Positions 33,260 to 45,523 of a stretch of DNA of 64,000 bases are shown piece by piece. Numbering within the stretch: position 1 is the first letter of the stretch; each line of letters begins with the position of its first letter. Made by a program: the position numbers and the translations under genes. The notes under the pieces were generated by a model. It made no database searches and was not told where the DNA came from. It saw nothing but the letters and a program-made list of their open reading frames with translations. Origin of the DNA: Phanerochaete sordida (lineage: Eukaryota; Basidiomycota; Agaricomycetes; Polyporales; Phanerochaetaceae); NCBI GenBank assembly GCA_019973155.2, contig BPQB01000009.1, positions 1 to 64,000 of the forward strand, in the 5' to 3' direction.

Positions 33260-36200
33260 ATGTCGTCCGAGGAGGACGACGTCTCCCGCACAGGCGACAA
33301 GAGTCGCAAGAAGCGGAGGATCGGACGCGCATGCGACATGTGCAGGCAGAAGAAAGGTGTGCCCCTGCCGGCTCTCGCTGTCCTTCCTATTCTAACCTCG
33401 CTACTCAGTCCGCTGTAAGTACAAAGCCCAGGCAGCCTGGCGCAAGCTCACACTTGGCTGAAGGTGACGGCGACGAGGGCAGGCGATGCACGAATTGCAT
33501 GACGTTTGACGACGAGTGCACGTACGTACACACCGCCCCAAAGGTGCGTCGCGCACGTCTGCACCCTCCCAGCCCCGCTAACCCAGCCACAGCGTCGAAC
33601 TCGTCCGAAAGGGTGGGTATATGCGCCTGTCCGCACGTGGTGAAGCTCATTGAGGGGATACGCGCAGATACGTAGAGAGGCTGGAGCAACGTGCATCGCA
33701 GTTGGAGGAGCTGCTCAACAAGGTGCGTGCCCTACACCCTCACGGCTATCTTGCCCGTCTCAAGCGCCACATTCAGCTGTGCCCTGGCTTCGATCTCCTC
33801 GAGGGCTTTGGCCAAGCTGTCGAGGAGAGCTCCAAGATCAACGCAGAACAAGAAAGTGACGAGGAAGACGAGATTGCGGCCGGCCTCAAACGTTCGCTCT
33901 CCGACGGACCGGACTTCTCACACGCCATCCCTCCCTCCCTCGGCTCGCCGCCCATACGCGTCGCCACCAGCTCAAATAGCATCCTATCTGCTGTACCCAT
34001 CGCGTCAAGCTCAACACAGCACCTGCAGAGCCGCTCGCCGTCCCTCGAGATGGCCGCCGACCCGGAGGACCTCCTGCCGTCCGACGACGAGCTGACGATG
34101 CGGGACTCGCTCTCCCAGCGCTTCACCCAGATGCGGCAAGAAATGCGCTTCTCTGACGCTGAGGGCGACGTCGAGTCGCCCATGTCGGCCGAACCGCTCG
34201 ACTTCGACACCCCCGGGCCCTCGCGTGCGCACTCGCGGAGCATGTCCATCCCAGGGTCCTTCACGCGCCGCCCCTCGATGCCGCCGATGACGCAGACGGC
34301 CCTCACGGCCTGGGCGATAGACAGGCGGTTCTTCGGCAAGAGCAGCAACTTCTCGATGCTGCGCACCGCCGTGGACATGAAGAGCGAGTACTGGCGCGCC
34401 GCCGGCGCCGCCGAAGGCACCCCGCGCGACATGGACTGCGACAGCCCGCAGAGCCCGCTCGAGGCGCACTCCCCACACACCGCAGGCGTCGGCGAGAAAG
34501 ACGACCGCGAAGCGCAGCCCGCGCTGCTCCCCTGCGGCTGCCCGAACTACGGCGCGCACCACCCGTGGGCGCGCGCGCTCCCGCGCCCGGCCTTCGTCTT
34601 CCCGCACGCCGCGCTCCTGCGCGCGCTCGTCGGCACGTACTTCGACGTGCAGAACACGTACGTGCCCGTGCTGCACCGCCCCGCGCTCGAGGCCGGCCTC
34701 GCCGCGGGGCGCCATCGCGCCGACGAGGACTTCGGCGCGCTCGTGCTGCTCGTGTGCGCCCTCGGCGCGCGCTGGGCGACCGACCGCACCGTGCTCCTCG
34801 GCGTCGGCGACGCCGCGGGGCGCGCCCCCCACTTGCGCGACGCCCACGCGCACGGTGCGCACGGCGCGACGGCGGCCGCGGGCGCGCTCGGACCGGAGAG
34901 CGTGCAGGACGACTTCTGGCGCGAGGGCGAGGACGACGAGGAGTGGCACTCCGCGGGGTGGAAGTGGTTCAAGCAGGTGCGCTTCGGGCGCAAGGCGCTG
35001 TACGGCGCGCCGAACCTGCTCGACCTGCAGGGCGCATGCGTGCGTCTCCCGTCGCTGGCCTCCGATGAGATTGCTGACGGGTGTGCGCGTGCAGCTGGCG
35101 AGCATGTACCTGCGCGGGAGCTCGAGCCCCGAGGCGTCGCGCTGGATCACCGGTGTCGGGCTGCGCCTCGGCATGGACATGGGCGCGCACCGCCGCAAGA
35201 CGTATGGCGCGGTGCCGACGGCGGAGGAGGAGCAGCTCAAGCGCGCGTTCTGGTCAATCCCTCTCGCCCCTCGCATACGCCACGTGCGCTGACTTCGCAG
35301 GTGCCCAGGTCGCTCGTGTACCTCGACTGGACGATCAGCCCCTCCCTGGGCCGCCCGTGCGCGATCCAACACGAAGAGTACGTCTGTGCCACTGAATTCA
35401 CCGGGAGCCGGGGCTGACGCGCGCAGCTTCGACCTCGACCTCCCCGTGGAGTGCGACGACGAGTACTGGGAGCCGAGCGCCCCGTCCGCGCCGCGGTTCA
35501 GCCAGCCGGCGGGCAAGCCCGCGGCCGTCGTCGCGTTCAACTGCATGCTGCGCCTCACGCAGATCCAGGCGTATGCGCAGCGCACGATCGTGAGTGCCCC
35601 GCGGGGAGCTGTCTTGACGTGGCGTGTTGACGTGGCGTGGCGGCAGTACTCGACGACGAAGTCGCGGACGATACTGGGTTTCGTCGGCCCGCAGTGGGAG
35701 GAGCGCATCGTCGCCGAGCTCGACTCGGCGCTGAACAGCTGGCTGGACAGCCTCCCGCCGCACCGTACGCCGCCCCCCTGCCTCCTCCGCCCGCGCTGAC
35801 ACGCCCGCCAGTGAAATGGGACGCGCGCAACCCGAACACGACGTTCCTCTCGCAGTCCGCCGTGCTGCACGCCGCGTTCTACAACCTGCAGATCACGATC
35901 CACCGCCCGTTCATCGCGTCGCGGCGGCGCCTGTCGCCCGCCGCGTTCCCGCCGCTCGCGCCCGCCGCGCGCTTCCCGAGCCTCGCGATCTGCACGAACG
36001 CCGCGCGCACGTGCGTGCACGTCTCCGACGTGCTCTGCCGGCGCCTCGGCCAGGGCTCGCACTCGTCCCTCGGCGTGCTGCACCACAACATGGTGAGCGT
36101 GAGCGCTATGGAGTATGTGTGAGGTGTTGATTTTTGCGCGCAGATGCCGCTGTTCACGTCCGGCATCGTGCTCATGCTCAACATGTGGGCCGGCAACGAC

Positions 36201-37400
36201 AAGCGCCGCCACGCCGGCGAGCGCAGCACCGTCAAGGAGATGAAGGAGATGGCGGACGTGCACAAGGCGATGGACATGCTCAAGGTCATGGAGGTCCGGT
36301 GCGTACCCGCGCCCTGCCGCGCCGCGCGCCGCGCGCTGACGCCTCACACAGATGGCACACCGCCGGCCGCCTCTGGGACATGCTCTACGAGCTCGCCGTC
36401 GTCTGGGACCTCCCCCTCCCGTCCTCGAGCCACGCCGCCGTCATCCGCAGCATCAAGCAGCACCGCGGGCCCGCGCGCGCGCGCCCTATCGACCCCGCGC
36501 CCACCGCGCCCCCGCCCCCGCCGCAGCGCCGCGCGACCGTCTCCGTCGGCGCGCTCCACCGCCGCGCCGCGTCGCCGCCGTCCGCAGACGACGCGCCCGC
36601 GCCCCCGCGCGCGCCGGCGTACGACCTCGACGTGTACCGCGCGGACCCCGTCGCGCCCTGGCTCGAGTACGACCTCTCGCCGAGCGTCTTCAGCCAGCCG
36701 CGCGCGGCGCCCGACGCGCAGGACGCGCCGCCGCCCGACCCCGCGCTCGACAGCGTCTTCGCGCTGCGCACGCACAAGGCGCGGGCGCACCCGCCCGCGT
36801 TCGCGAGCAACGTCGACTTCGGCGCGGCGCCGCCCGCGGGTGCGCCCGCGCCCGCCCCGCCGCCTGTCCCGCGCGCCGTGTTCCCGCAGGACCGCCGCCC
36901 CCCGCCGCCGCCCGCCGCGCGCGACACGATCGCGCAGGTGCTCGATACGATCCAGAGCCGGCAGGCGGACTGGGCTGTTCCGCCGCAACTACAATCACAG
37001 CCACAGCCGCAACAGCAGCAGACCCAGCCGCAGCCGCAGACGCAACAGCAGCAGGCGCAGACGCACGAGTGGCCTGTCCCGGGCAGCGCGAGCGTCGACG
37101 CGTTCCCGCCTATGCCGGCGCGCGCGGCGCAGCCTGCGGAGCCGCAGGCGGCGGGGGCCGGCCAGGAGTGGGCGATGTGGCAGAGCGTGCCGGAGGGCTT
37201 CCAGTGCGTGGTCCGGTGTGTTGCTGGGGGGCTGCTGCTGATCTGTTGCCAGGTGGGACGAGTGGGGCTCGTACATCGACGCGATGGGCGCGGGGTACCC
37301 CGGTGCCGACCCGGGGCCGGCGGGCATGGCGGACGTCGCCGGCGGCGGTGGCGAGGCGTTCGAGGCGGCGTTGCGCAATGCTGGGTATGTGCCGCCGTAG
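33260..37400 (+). CDS. Zn2Cys6 fungal-specific transcription factor
   Basis: Nuclear regulator. The start at 33260 leads to a binuclear zinc cluster split by two introns: CDMCRQKKVRC, then DGDEGRRCTNCMTFDDEC, followed by KRRTRPKGYVERLEQRASQL (linker and dimerisation coil). The middle region contains the fungal_trans domain (FPHAALLRALVGTYFDVQNT, YVPVLHRPALEAG, LASMYLRGSSSPEASRW then ITGVGLRLGMDMGAHRR). About 13 introns of 46-57 bp join in frame, giving about 1150 residues. Low-complexity stretches include a Pro/Ala-rich block (36480-36940) and a Gln-rich tract at 36985-37062. The C-terminus is WDEWGSYIDAMGAG ... GYVPP. Extremely GC-biased codon use makes several false frames open on both strands. 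The downstream 37401-37720 holds no feature. Confidence 0.88.
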
Positions 37401-37720
37401 CGGGAGCACTATGTGTTCGCTATATCTTAGCCTCTATTTCATTTGACGTTGCTAAACGACTGGAGGATCGCGTCGGAACTATTGCGAGTCACGGTCTATG
37501 AGGCGAAGAGGATGTAGAGCATGCCCCAGGAATGTCCCAACGGACTCCTCTGGAACGTAAGTTCACAGCGGTTCTCGACACTTGACCAGGAAGGCGGCGC
37601 AGATCATACATGTTGTGGCACGAAGTTGACTGCTTGGACATCCAGTGGTATCCTCATTAGCGAAACGAACGGCAGCGCTACAATGAGACATGGATGGTAG
37701 GGTCTCCCTCGACCGGCTCC

Positions 37721-38532
37721 TCAGCTCTGGAACTCGGTGACGACGTGCACGTAGTCGCTGCCCGACCCGATGCCGTAGGACGCGAGGGTGTTCGCGTCCG
37801 CGACGACCTGGTCGTTGTAGACGAGGCGCTGGCTCGTGGTCGCGATGCCTGTGTGCTGCTGGATCTGCTGCTTCAGGGTCGCGCCGGTCTCGTTGAGGTC
37901 GACGTCGAGCGTGAACTTCGTGCCGTCGAGCAGCTCCATCGTGACGGGCGAGCGGCGCACGAGCGTGCGGACCGTCGCGCGCTGGGCAACTGTCAGAGTC
38001 CTGCGCACACCACTGCAGAGTGCGAGGGCTACTCACGCCGGTGACGTCCGCGGCCGTCTTCAGGTAGACGTCGAGGCTCGCGCCGGGCCCGATCGCGTAG
38101 GCCGCGATGGAGGTGTGGTCGTCGATGACGCGGCCGTTGTACGTGAGGGTCATGTCGGCGGGGTCGAGCCCGATGCCGGACGCGGTGGAGACCTTGGACT
38201 TGACCGCCGCGCCGTCGTCGGTGTACGAGACGGGGATCGTCCAGGTGACGTCGATGGCGATGTCGGTGACCGTGATGGCGAAGTCGCGCCGCTCGAGGGT
38301 CTGTAGCGGTGGGTTTAGTGACGGGTGGCAGGGCAGCATTTGTCAGGAGCAAGTACCTCGCCACCACGCTTGGCGACCGCGTCAACCTTAAATAACACAA
38401 ATCTGTGAGCCAAAGTCGCGCCGGATAGGAACGTCGAGGACATACTCCATCTGCTCTGACGGTGGCAGGGACTGCCGCAACCAGCCCGATAAATACGAGC
38501 AAGGAATAGATAGAAACGATCAAGAAACGCAT
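37721..38532 (-). CDS. Secreted tandem ubiquitin-like protein with dibasic sites
   Basis: Four exons (38532-38446, 38386-38357, 38300-38037, 37981-37721) give 213 residues. The signal peptide is MRFLIVSIYSLLVFIGLVAA. A short pro-region contains VAKR and ends TLERR. Then comes a ubiquitin-like domain of about 75 residues (DFAITVTDIAIDV ... VKSKVSTASGIGLDPADMTL then TYNGRVIDDHTSIAAYAI), a linker ending RTLVRR, and a second ubiquitin-like domain (VTMELLDGTKFTLDVDLNE, LKQQIQQHTGIATTSQRLVY and NDQVVADANTLASYGI) that aligns with ubiquitin along its length. The protein ends EFQS, so there is no C-terminal Gly-Gly and conjugation is unlikely. KR/RR sites before each domain suggest Kex2 release of two separate ubiquitin-fold proteins. 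TATAAAAG lies at 38648-38641. Confidence 0.85.
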
Positions 38533-39347
38533 TTCGATAGCGGGGGTGTTGACTGTGCGAAGAGAGGTGGAGTAGCGATGGACAGAAGGCGGAATGGAAC
38601 TGTGGCTTGGGCTTGAAGCTGAAGAAGAGACTCATCGAGCCTTTTATACGATCCTGGAGGTGGTCGGCACGAAGGCAGACCGTGTTCGCCTACGCTTCGT
38701 GGCAAGGCGCATCAACGTCCGGTGCTGCAGCGCTATGCCTTGATGGCGCGTAGACGGTGTGCATGGCCGTAGAAGGACAGCGGCACCACAGTGCGATGCG
38801 GTGCAGTGCACGGATATGTACCTCCGGACGCGCAGGAGGTCTTGCTGGGGCGGATGTAGCTCCAACAGCGGCTGTGCAATTAGTTCAATGCACCCCGACC
38901 ATCGTCGCGGGTGCTTCGTTGGTTCTTGTCGGGCACGACTTCCGATCAGGACGAGGAGCCTCTCATTGCCTGCATCAGATATACGACTCGCCGCGGCTTC
39001 TGGCGGAGGACCCGTGGTCTGTGTGCGATGCAGCTACTTCAGCGACCTCTCACGACACGGGCAAGCCCTTGAGAAGTCGACCGGTGAGGCGTCGCACAAA
39101 CCTGAGATAAGAACACAGTGGACGTACTGTTACAAGTTACAACCGGGAGCCATCTACGCGGCGGTTGTTTTCTGACCTGCCATCACACCCGAGTGAGGCC
39201 AGAGTGCGAACGTTCATCACAGACTTCGGCTGGACACTAGCAAATCTGCGCCGCTCTGTACAATTCAAACTTGGGGCCAAAAGTTAGAGTCTTAGAGATA
39301 ATCCTTATGGTCACCGTCTCTCGAGCAAAGAGGAGAGAAAAAGAATA
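38533..39347. other. Promoter of the tandem Ubl gene, then nothing seen
   Basis: TATAAAAG (minus) at 38641-38648, 109 bp upstream of the start at 38532. The rest, to the tRNA, shows no supported gene. Confidence 0.5.
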
Positions 39348-39419
39348 TTCCGACACGGGGAATCGAACCCCGGGCTATCGCGTGAGAGGCGATAATGTTA
39401 GCCACTACACCATATCGGA
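39348..39419 (-). tRNA. tRNA-Glu (CTC), second copy
   Basis: 72 nt, identical to the copy at 2255-2326 including discriminator. Anticodon CTC in loop CTCTCAC. The 3' end is followed on the minus strand by ATATTCTTTTTC, a Pol III-type T run. Flanks differ from the first copy, so the conserved unit is the gene only. Confidence 0.95.
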
Positions 39420-40186
39420 TATATTAAAGGCTCATACGTAGCTAATATGTATCGCACGTCACATGGCTTTGTGGCGCCGCTTGCCTCCGCGAGGCTACTG
39501 TACACTGAACTGCCAAGCAGCACGGAGTCTTCTTATACAACTCCTGCTACTTGCGAAAAGGTTTTCTACTATGCAGGCCCTCGACGACAACGTCGACAGG
39601 TCAGCAACTCAGTCCGGTGGCACCCTGATCGGGCCCGGCCAGCGGAACGTCGTGAGAGCCTGAGGCTCGTCAGTGCTTCGAATAGTAAGATACCGCACCC
39701 AGCGCACAATTAGCGTCCTGATCTCGAAGATGGAACCTGATTGATAATTCACAGTATTCGGTCCCTTGATGAGCTTGCAGCCTGCGATTCACCAGTACTT
39801 TGCAGGCGGCAGCTGTGTCTGTTGGGGCACTACCTGTGCCGCCTGGAGTCGTATGTACTGGCTTATATGCACATACATGGTGCTCATATAAAGACAGCCT
39901 TCTTGCGCGAGGGAAGCCTGGCAGGCTCTCCATACGATATCAATAATGGTTCGCACAGTGGCCTGTACGCGATGGTCGGTCGCGGAACGAGGGGTGGGGA
40001 TTTTATGCCGCTCGCTCCATACATGAAGTTCAAGGCCGTCCCTGTGGGATCGGTATCTGTATAAGCGAGCCACCTCGCCTCCCTTATGCTTTCTGCGCCC
40101 CCAGTCGCAGCTTGTGTCCCCTGGCTCTGTTCTACAACTCGCCTCCTCGTCAAATCATTCAGACCTCTGTGACCTCTCGCTTCGTT
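39420..40186. other. Intergenic, promoter of the single Ubl gene
   Basis: Contains TATAAG at 40060-40065, 127 bp before the start at 40187. No other feature. Confidence 0.45.
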
Positions 40187-40853
40187 ATGGGGCCTATTCT
40201 GTCCCTGGTAATCTACGCTTTACTCGCATGCTGCAGGATTCTATCTGCAGCTTCTTCTCCCATAGAGACTAAGGTTCGTCTTTATGCCTCGCCCTCTTCG
40301 TCTGAATAAACTGGTTGACCTTCTCCCTACTAGGTGTACGGTATCACTGGTGATGCGGATCAAGTACGTGCTTCCCGAGATGGATGCGTCTCGAGGCTGA
40401 CCGTCTTACTGAAGGTCCTCCGGGAGCTCTCGCGCGCAAATACCGCGACCTTGTGCGGCAGCGCTGCTCCATGTGGTGCGTTTCACCTAGACTTACCGGA
40501 ATCGCGTTCCTTATTGCCTGTTCTCAGACGAGGATGTCAACGACGTCACGTCAGGAAAGTCCAACGTCGACCGCCGCGATACCATGCTTCTCTATGTCAC
40601 GGACGTAGCTTTGAACCAAGTCTGGACGCTCACCTCTTCCTCGGACGATACCATCGCATCGATCAAGACGGAGCTGCAGGATCAGTCGGGCATCAACGCT
40701 GTCCAGCAGATCTTGGTGTACCATGGAACCGTGCTTGCGGATGGGCTGACCCTCGCGTCGTACTTGGACGCCGACTATCAGACAAATGGAACGTACAGCG
40801 CACGAGCGGTCGATGTACAGGTGCAGCTGTTCAGGACGACAGACGATAGTTAG
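40187..40853 (+). CDS. Secreted single ubiquitin-like protein with dibasic site
   Basis: Four exons (40187-40273, 40334-40363, 40415-40475, 40528-40853) give 167 residues. The signal peptide is MGPILSLVIYALLACCRILS. A pro-region follows, ending SNVDRR, then one ubiquitin-like domain: DTMLLYVTDVALNQVWTLTS, TIASIKTELQDQSGINAVQQ, ILVYHGTVLADGLTLASYLD. The C-terminus RTTDDS lacks Gly-Gly. Exon 1 is 29 codons and exon 2 is 10 codons, exactly as in the tandem Ubl gene at 37721-38532, so the two genes share ancestry although their pro-regions have diverged. The RR directly before the domain is a candidate Kex2 site. Exon 3 is the least certain part of the model. Confidence 0.75.
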
Positions 40854-41100
40854 ATTGAAAGTCATATGATTAATTGAGTGTATAGTGGCGGTCTGAATAC
40901 CAATGTGCCTTTGTTCACTGATATTATAGCACCCACGTCGTGGCGTCGTGACTGCCCCTGTAGATGGCTAATTAAATATCGATAACAAACTCAATCGACT
41001 CTGAGCGTACTTCCAGGGAGTCATCCTATCCAGATACCCGCCACTGCGCGACACATGTAGTAAACCAGATGTAGAAAATTGTTCGAAGATCTCATGTGTG

Positions 41101-42378
41101 CTAATCACGGCCCTGGAAATATTGCTTCAACACTTCTCTGGCAGCTGGAGACGTCTCAGAGAGGATGTCCGTAGTCTCGCGCTGTAATAAATCCGATTAG
41201 TATCGACCCAAGGAGCAATGCTCTAGACCATAGAAGCGAGCCTACCCAAATCCTCTCCTGGACGTCGTACCCTTCCTTGCTGACCACGAAATCGCTCGGT
41301 TCCTGTAATGCGTTGCAGCTGATGTACGCCCCTCGCATGATCTTGACATGAGGGCCGTCCTTGCCATCCGGTCCGAGCGCGGCGTGGATGAGCTGCCGCG
41401 AGCCTTGCTCTGGAGTGCGCCCGAGCATGACGTCCATGATGCCCGTGATGATTCGCGTCCCGAGGGGGAGATTCTTGCGGAACGTCGTCCGGCAGAAACC
41501 TGGGTTGACACCGGTGGGCACGATTGGGAGCGCTGCGTCCAAATGTGCGGAGAGCGCGCGTACGAAAAGGACGTTGAGCACTGACGAAGGGTCTCATTCA
41601 GCTCATGTGAATTCAATCTCAAGTAACAAATGGCGTACGCTTGGATTCCTCGTATCGCTTCGAGAAGCGTGCTGGCGTGCAGAACTCTCGGTCGCTGAGG
41701 GTGCGAAGAATGCCTTTAGATGACGACTGGAGTTCATTCCCAATGTCCACCAGGAAGTGGACCTCGCTCGTGACGATCACCAGCCGCGAGTTGCACTGAT
41801 GCTTCTGCGCAGCGCTGGCCATGTTTGGGAGCAGCAGCAGGGACAGCAGCGCAGTCGAGAGGTGATTAACCTGGATCCTGGACGAGAATTAGAGGGAAAT
41901 TGTGCAGCAAATATGTTTGCATACGTTTGCTCCCATCCATCCTTCGTCTCGAGGAAGGTACCTTGCGCGACCGCGGCGTTTGCCACCAAGTAGTCCACTG
42001 GGTCGTCACCGAGCCTTGCCGCAAACGCTTCAACAGACGAAAAGTCCGCGAAGTCTACAAGCTGTAACTCGGCCTTGTACCCGGTTTTGTGGGCAATATC
42101 TGCGAGACCGGATGTTGGGCTGCTTGGTGAGCATATAAGATGGTTGATGCGGGCCTGCGAGACTCACGTTCGAGGGCAGCCTTTCCCCTCTCCTCGCTTC
42201 TACACGCTACAATGAGCCGTGCGGGCTTCATTCGCGCGAAGTGCTTGGCAGCCTCCAGACCGATTCCAGCATTGGATCCGGTGACGACGACGGTCTTGCC
42301 TGACAGGTCCGCGCTGAGCGGAGGCGGAAGACGTGTCCACTGCTCGGAAACAAAGCTGAAGAAGGTGAATTTGCCCAT
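41101..42378 (-). CDS. Short-chain dehydrogenase/reductase
   Basis: NAD(P)-dependent oxidoreductase resembling retinol dehydrogenase/protochlorophyllide reductase-like fungal SDRs; substrate unknown. The start at 42378 gives a short N-terminal extension, then the cofactor motif [20 protein letters not shown] and [13 protein letters not shown]. Later come [13 protein letters not shown] (the NNAG equivalent), [31 protein letters not shown] and catalytic YEESK. The C-terminal half has [11 protein letters not shown]. Four introns are needed, with joins EQT/IQVNHL and EESK/LLNVLF. The stop is at 41103-41101. About 345 residues. Confidence 0.88.
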
Positions 42379-43105
42379 GACACGGGGATTGTGCAGTGCG
42401 CGGACGGGGATGCGTCGTCAAGGCATTACTCGTGCTCCCTTATATGCCTCCTGAGTCCTGCGATGGTGGGCGATAGACATGTTAAAGCCCGCGATAGCAG
42501 CTGCCATGGACTGCTTCGAGAACGTAACAGTGCCCACCGCCGGCAGCTGTCGTCATGGTCAGGCACGGGACCTCCTCGGCATTGATGCTGAGCTGGGCGG
42601 ACTTACGTGATATTAGAGCTTGGCACCGGATAGACCGCATACAGCGGAGCAGCGTACGCGTCCGTTCGGCATAGCGACGTGTCTCTGCGCTCCTACGCTG
42701 CTTTCCTCACCGATCTAGAAAATTGGTATGTAGTAAGGCCTTTGTCTTCCCACGGAATGTCGCTGCGGGCTTTCAACGTTTTAACCTTGATCCTGCGATG
42801 TGCAAAGCCTCAATGGTAGATATGGTTAGTACCGCGTGATCTTGCGTGACTGGCTGGCTAGTGTCGCCGAGTGCCTTCCCGGAGTGCATTGGAACCTGAT
42901 TTGGCCGTCAGCACACTTTACATGCGCTCTAGATAGGCATGGGAAGGAAGATGTACCCTGTTATGATGACTAGTCTCCAACTTGAAGTCGTTGCTGTCAA
43001 GGCACAGTGGTGGCCAACATCTGCGGGATGGTCATTCTTGAACGCACAAGTGAGACTAGAGGCTCGCGAGAGCTGTCACCAGTCACGCATGCGTTGAGTT
43101 TCAGA
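42379..43105. other. Intergenic
   Basis: SDR promoter and 3' flank of the DUF6533 gene. Nothing else recognised. Confidence 0.45.
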
Positions 43106-44751
43106 TTATATTCCACAAGGTTCGACCTCATGGTCGAACGCAATCGTGCTACCATGGCGCGCGTACGTGATAGAGGCTGTGGCGTCTGTGAACCTCTCTA
43201 CGATGTAGGTGTCATCGCCACCATTCTTCAAGACAGCCTCTCTCATGCTCAACATGAGCCGGCTTCCTAGCAGAGATGGTAGCGCAGCAGACCATCTGCG
43301 GGAACTGCTATGAACTCGGCGGCAAGAGTTACCACCAGCAAATGACACTCACGGGTTGATGATGTTGATGTACTGCGGTGCGCGAGACCAAATGATGGTG
43401 CTGACAAGGAGCTCAGTAAACACCCTGTCGAGCCGTCACCAGTCGTCAGCCTGCGCCCGTATCGCAATATGATATCGCATCCCACGTACGCAACGAAATA
43501 GAGCATGCTATCTCGAGCTATTCTTCTGACCAGTGGGATGGTTGGCTGTCGCTTGAAGGGATCCCACGCCTTGTAGGCGACCAATGTGAAGAGAACCGGC
43601 TCGAAGACAAGGCCAGGGATCCAAAAGAGTGATGAGGTGGACAACAGTCCCTGATAGGCGCAGCCCGTGGCTGTGGACTTCAATGGCAAGCCTGTTGGTG
43701 AAGCGATGTGACATGTCGGTCAGAACTACCAATCAGATATGTAACACGAACGAACCTTCAAGGTGGCTCATAGTGATGCCAATCAGTATGGCCATAACTG
43801 AAATTTCGAGAGCACAAAGAGTAACTAGGAATATCAGCATCTTGCGACTGCAGTCGTATAGCGCATAGATCTAACATAATTTTACCGTGAGCGTGAGCCT
43901 TCGCCATCTGCATCGAGGAATAGTCTTACCCGAAGCTGGAGGATGACTAGCCAAACGTTAGATCGCTTGAACTGAAGTATTGGGCGAGCGAACCTTGTAC
44001 TGTCAATGTCGAGAGCGTCGTGCTAATGAGACAGAAGCGTTAGCTCACCCGTCAGTCAGCATTTCCAGGCAGCGAGACGGCACTCACACAATAGCATCAC
44101 ACATCAGGTATATCACGCAACTGGCGTCGTAATGAGACCCAATCTTGCGCTGAACCGCGGGACAGGTGCTTACATCTGTCGGTCTCATCAACACCGATCA
44201 GCGAGTATGAATGCAAAGTTATGCTTACATTTGAAGGCGTCCGCCCAGCGGGTTCTAGCGGGACTGACGTAGTACGGGTCGCGTTGAGTTCAACTTGCCC
44301 TCACAGCGTCCAGATATGACGTACTTGTGTCGAAAATGTAGTATGCGAAGGCAAAAAATCGATTCTGCCGGGCACGCACTCCAGTCAGTACGATGTAGAG
44401 CACATGAAGAGAGGCGACGCACGAAAATATATAGCCAGAAAGCCGGCCGTCTTTTGTCCGTCGCCCAGACCAACTCGATCTACTCCGTCGTGAGCCTCAG
44501 TTGCCAGATCCCATCCTGACTGCCTACTTCGCGGTCGAGGCTGATTACTGGGGCTGTAGTCAGAAGGGTAGAACGATGATAATCTCAAGGAGCTCACGGT
44601 GATCGTAGAAGAGCAGCCCTATGGCCGCGCCTCTCGACTGTTTGCCGATGGCCACTGTACAACGACGTCAGCATTCTGCAAAATGAGCAATTTTATACGG
44701 AGACTTACGAGCATTCACGTAGGATAGGGAGAGCCCGCCGGTGGTGTCCAT
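43106..44751 (-). CDS. DUF6533-type integral membrane protein
   Basis: Multi-pass membrane protein of the large basidiomycete DUF6533 family, function unknown. It needs about eleven introns. The pieces read in family order: LLFYDHLISLDREIELVW, WLYIFNRFFAFAYYIFD, TLTVQVILQLRIYALYDCSR, MLIFLVTLCALEISVMAILI, LLSTSSLFWIPGLVFEPVLF, ARDSMLYFVAVFTELLVSTI then IWSRAPQYINI, and LPSLLGSRLMLSMREAVLKN. Seven hydrophobic segments are expected and seen. The C-terminal tail is soluble and short. The start at 44751 (MDTTGGLSLSYVNA) is the first Met in frame with the family N-terminus. Confidence 0.82.
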
Positions 44752-45523
44752 GTTGTGCGCTTTGCCTGACAACGGAGATAGGTCACGGTATATAACGACC
44801 AAGCGCTTCATCCATCTTCGCCCGACAGGGCCAATCGCGAAGGAAAGCCTGTTCGAGGGATCATTCGGCACTCTGTGAATGCGCGTCCATAACTGGCAAC
44901 AGCCTGGTGGCGCGCTCGAGGCTCCGGCCAATCGTCGCGGCTTCTTCATTTCGAACGCCGGTCCTGCGAAGAAGAGCAAGGCACGGGGCTGGCCAGGTGT
45001 GAAGGAATGGACATTCTAGGGCAGCAGCGGTCATACTACGCCTTCCATGCAATGTAAGCCTGCCGCTCACTGTGCTGCGAACAGGGGAGAGCATCAGTTC
45101 GTAGCATGATGACCAGGGATGAACTCAACGTACCTCTCGGAGTGGTGCAATTCGTCTCACAGACCATCCACTCAGGAACATGAACTCAAACAAGGATGAC
45201 AGCTGCCGTAAAGATGTGATGTCCGGATTTTAAGCAAACATAACCAAGGCCGACGAGGGCAGTACTGGACGTTGACAGCTCGGGATGCGCGATCCGTCTC
45301 AGCGGCATTTCAAACCCGTCACAGAACAGGCACGACGGGCTCAGACGGTGGATGCCCACCATCTTATGTGTTAGGGTCGAGACGACAGTTGCGGGTCGAA
45401 CGCGGGGCCTGGATCGCAGCTGCAGCTCGTTGACAGATCATGGTCGCAAAAAAGAAAAATGCATAAAATAAACAACAGGCGCTCCTCTCAAAGGACGCCG
45501 CCAATGCAAAAGCCACGGCCCGC
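44752..45523. other. Intergenic
   Basis: Between the DUF6533 start and the end of the surface protein gene. No gene or repeat recognised. Confidence 0.45.

Noticed and set aside
34011..36347. A 778-codon minus-strand open frame
   Set aside because: Antisense shadow of the Zn2Cys6 gene caused by extreme GC bias; Arg/Ala/Gly-rich with no domain.
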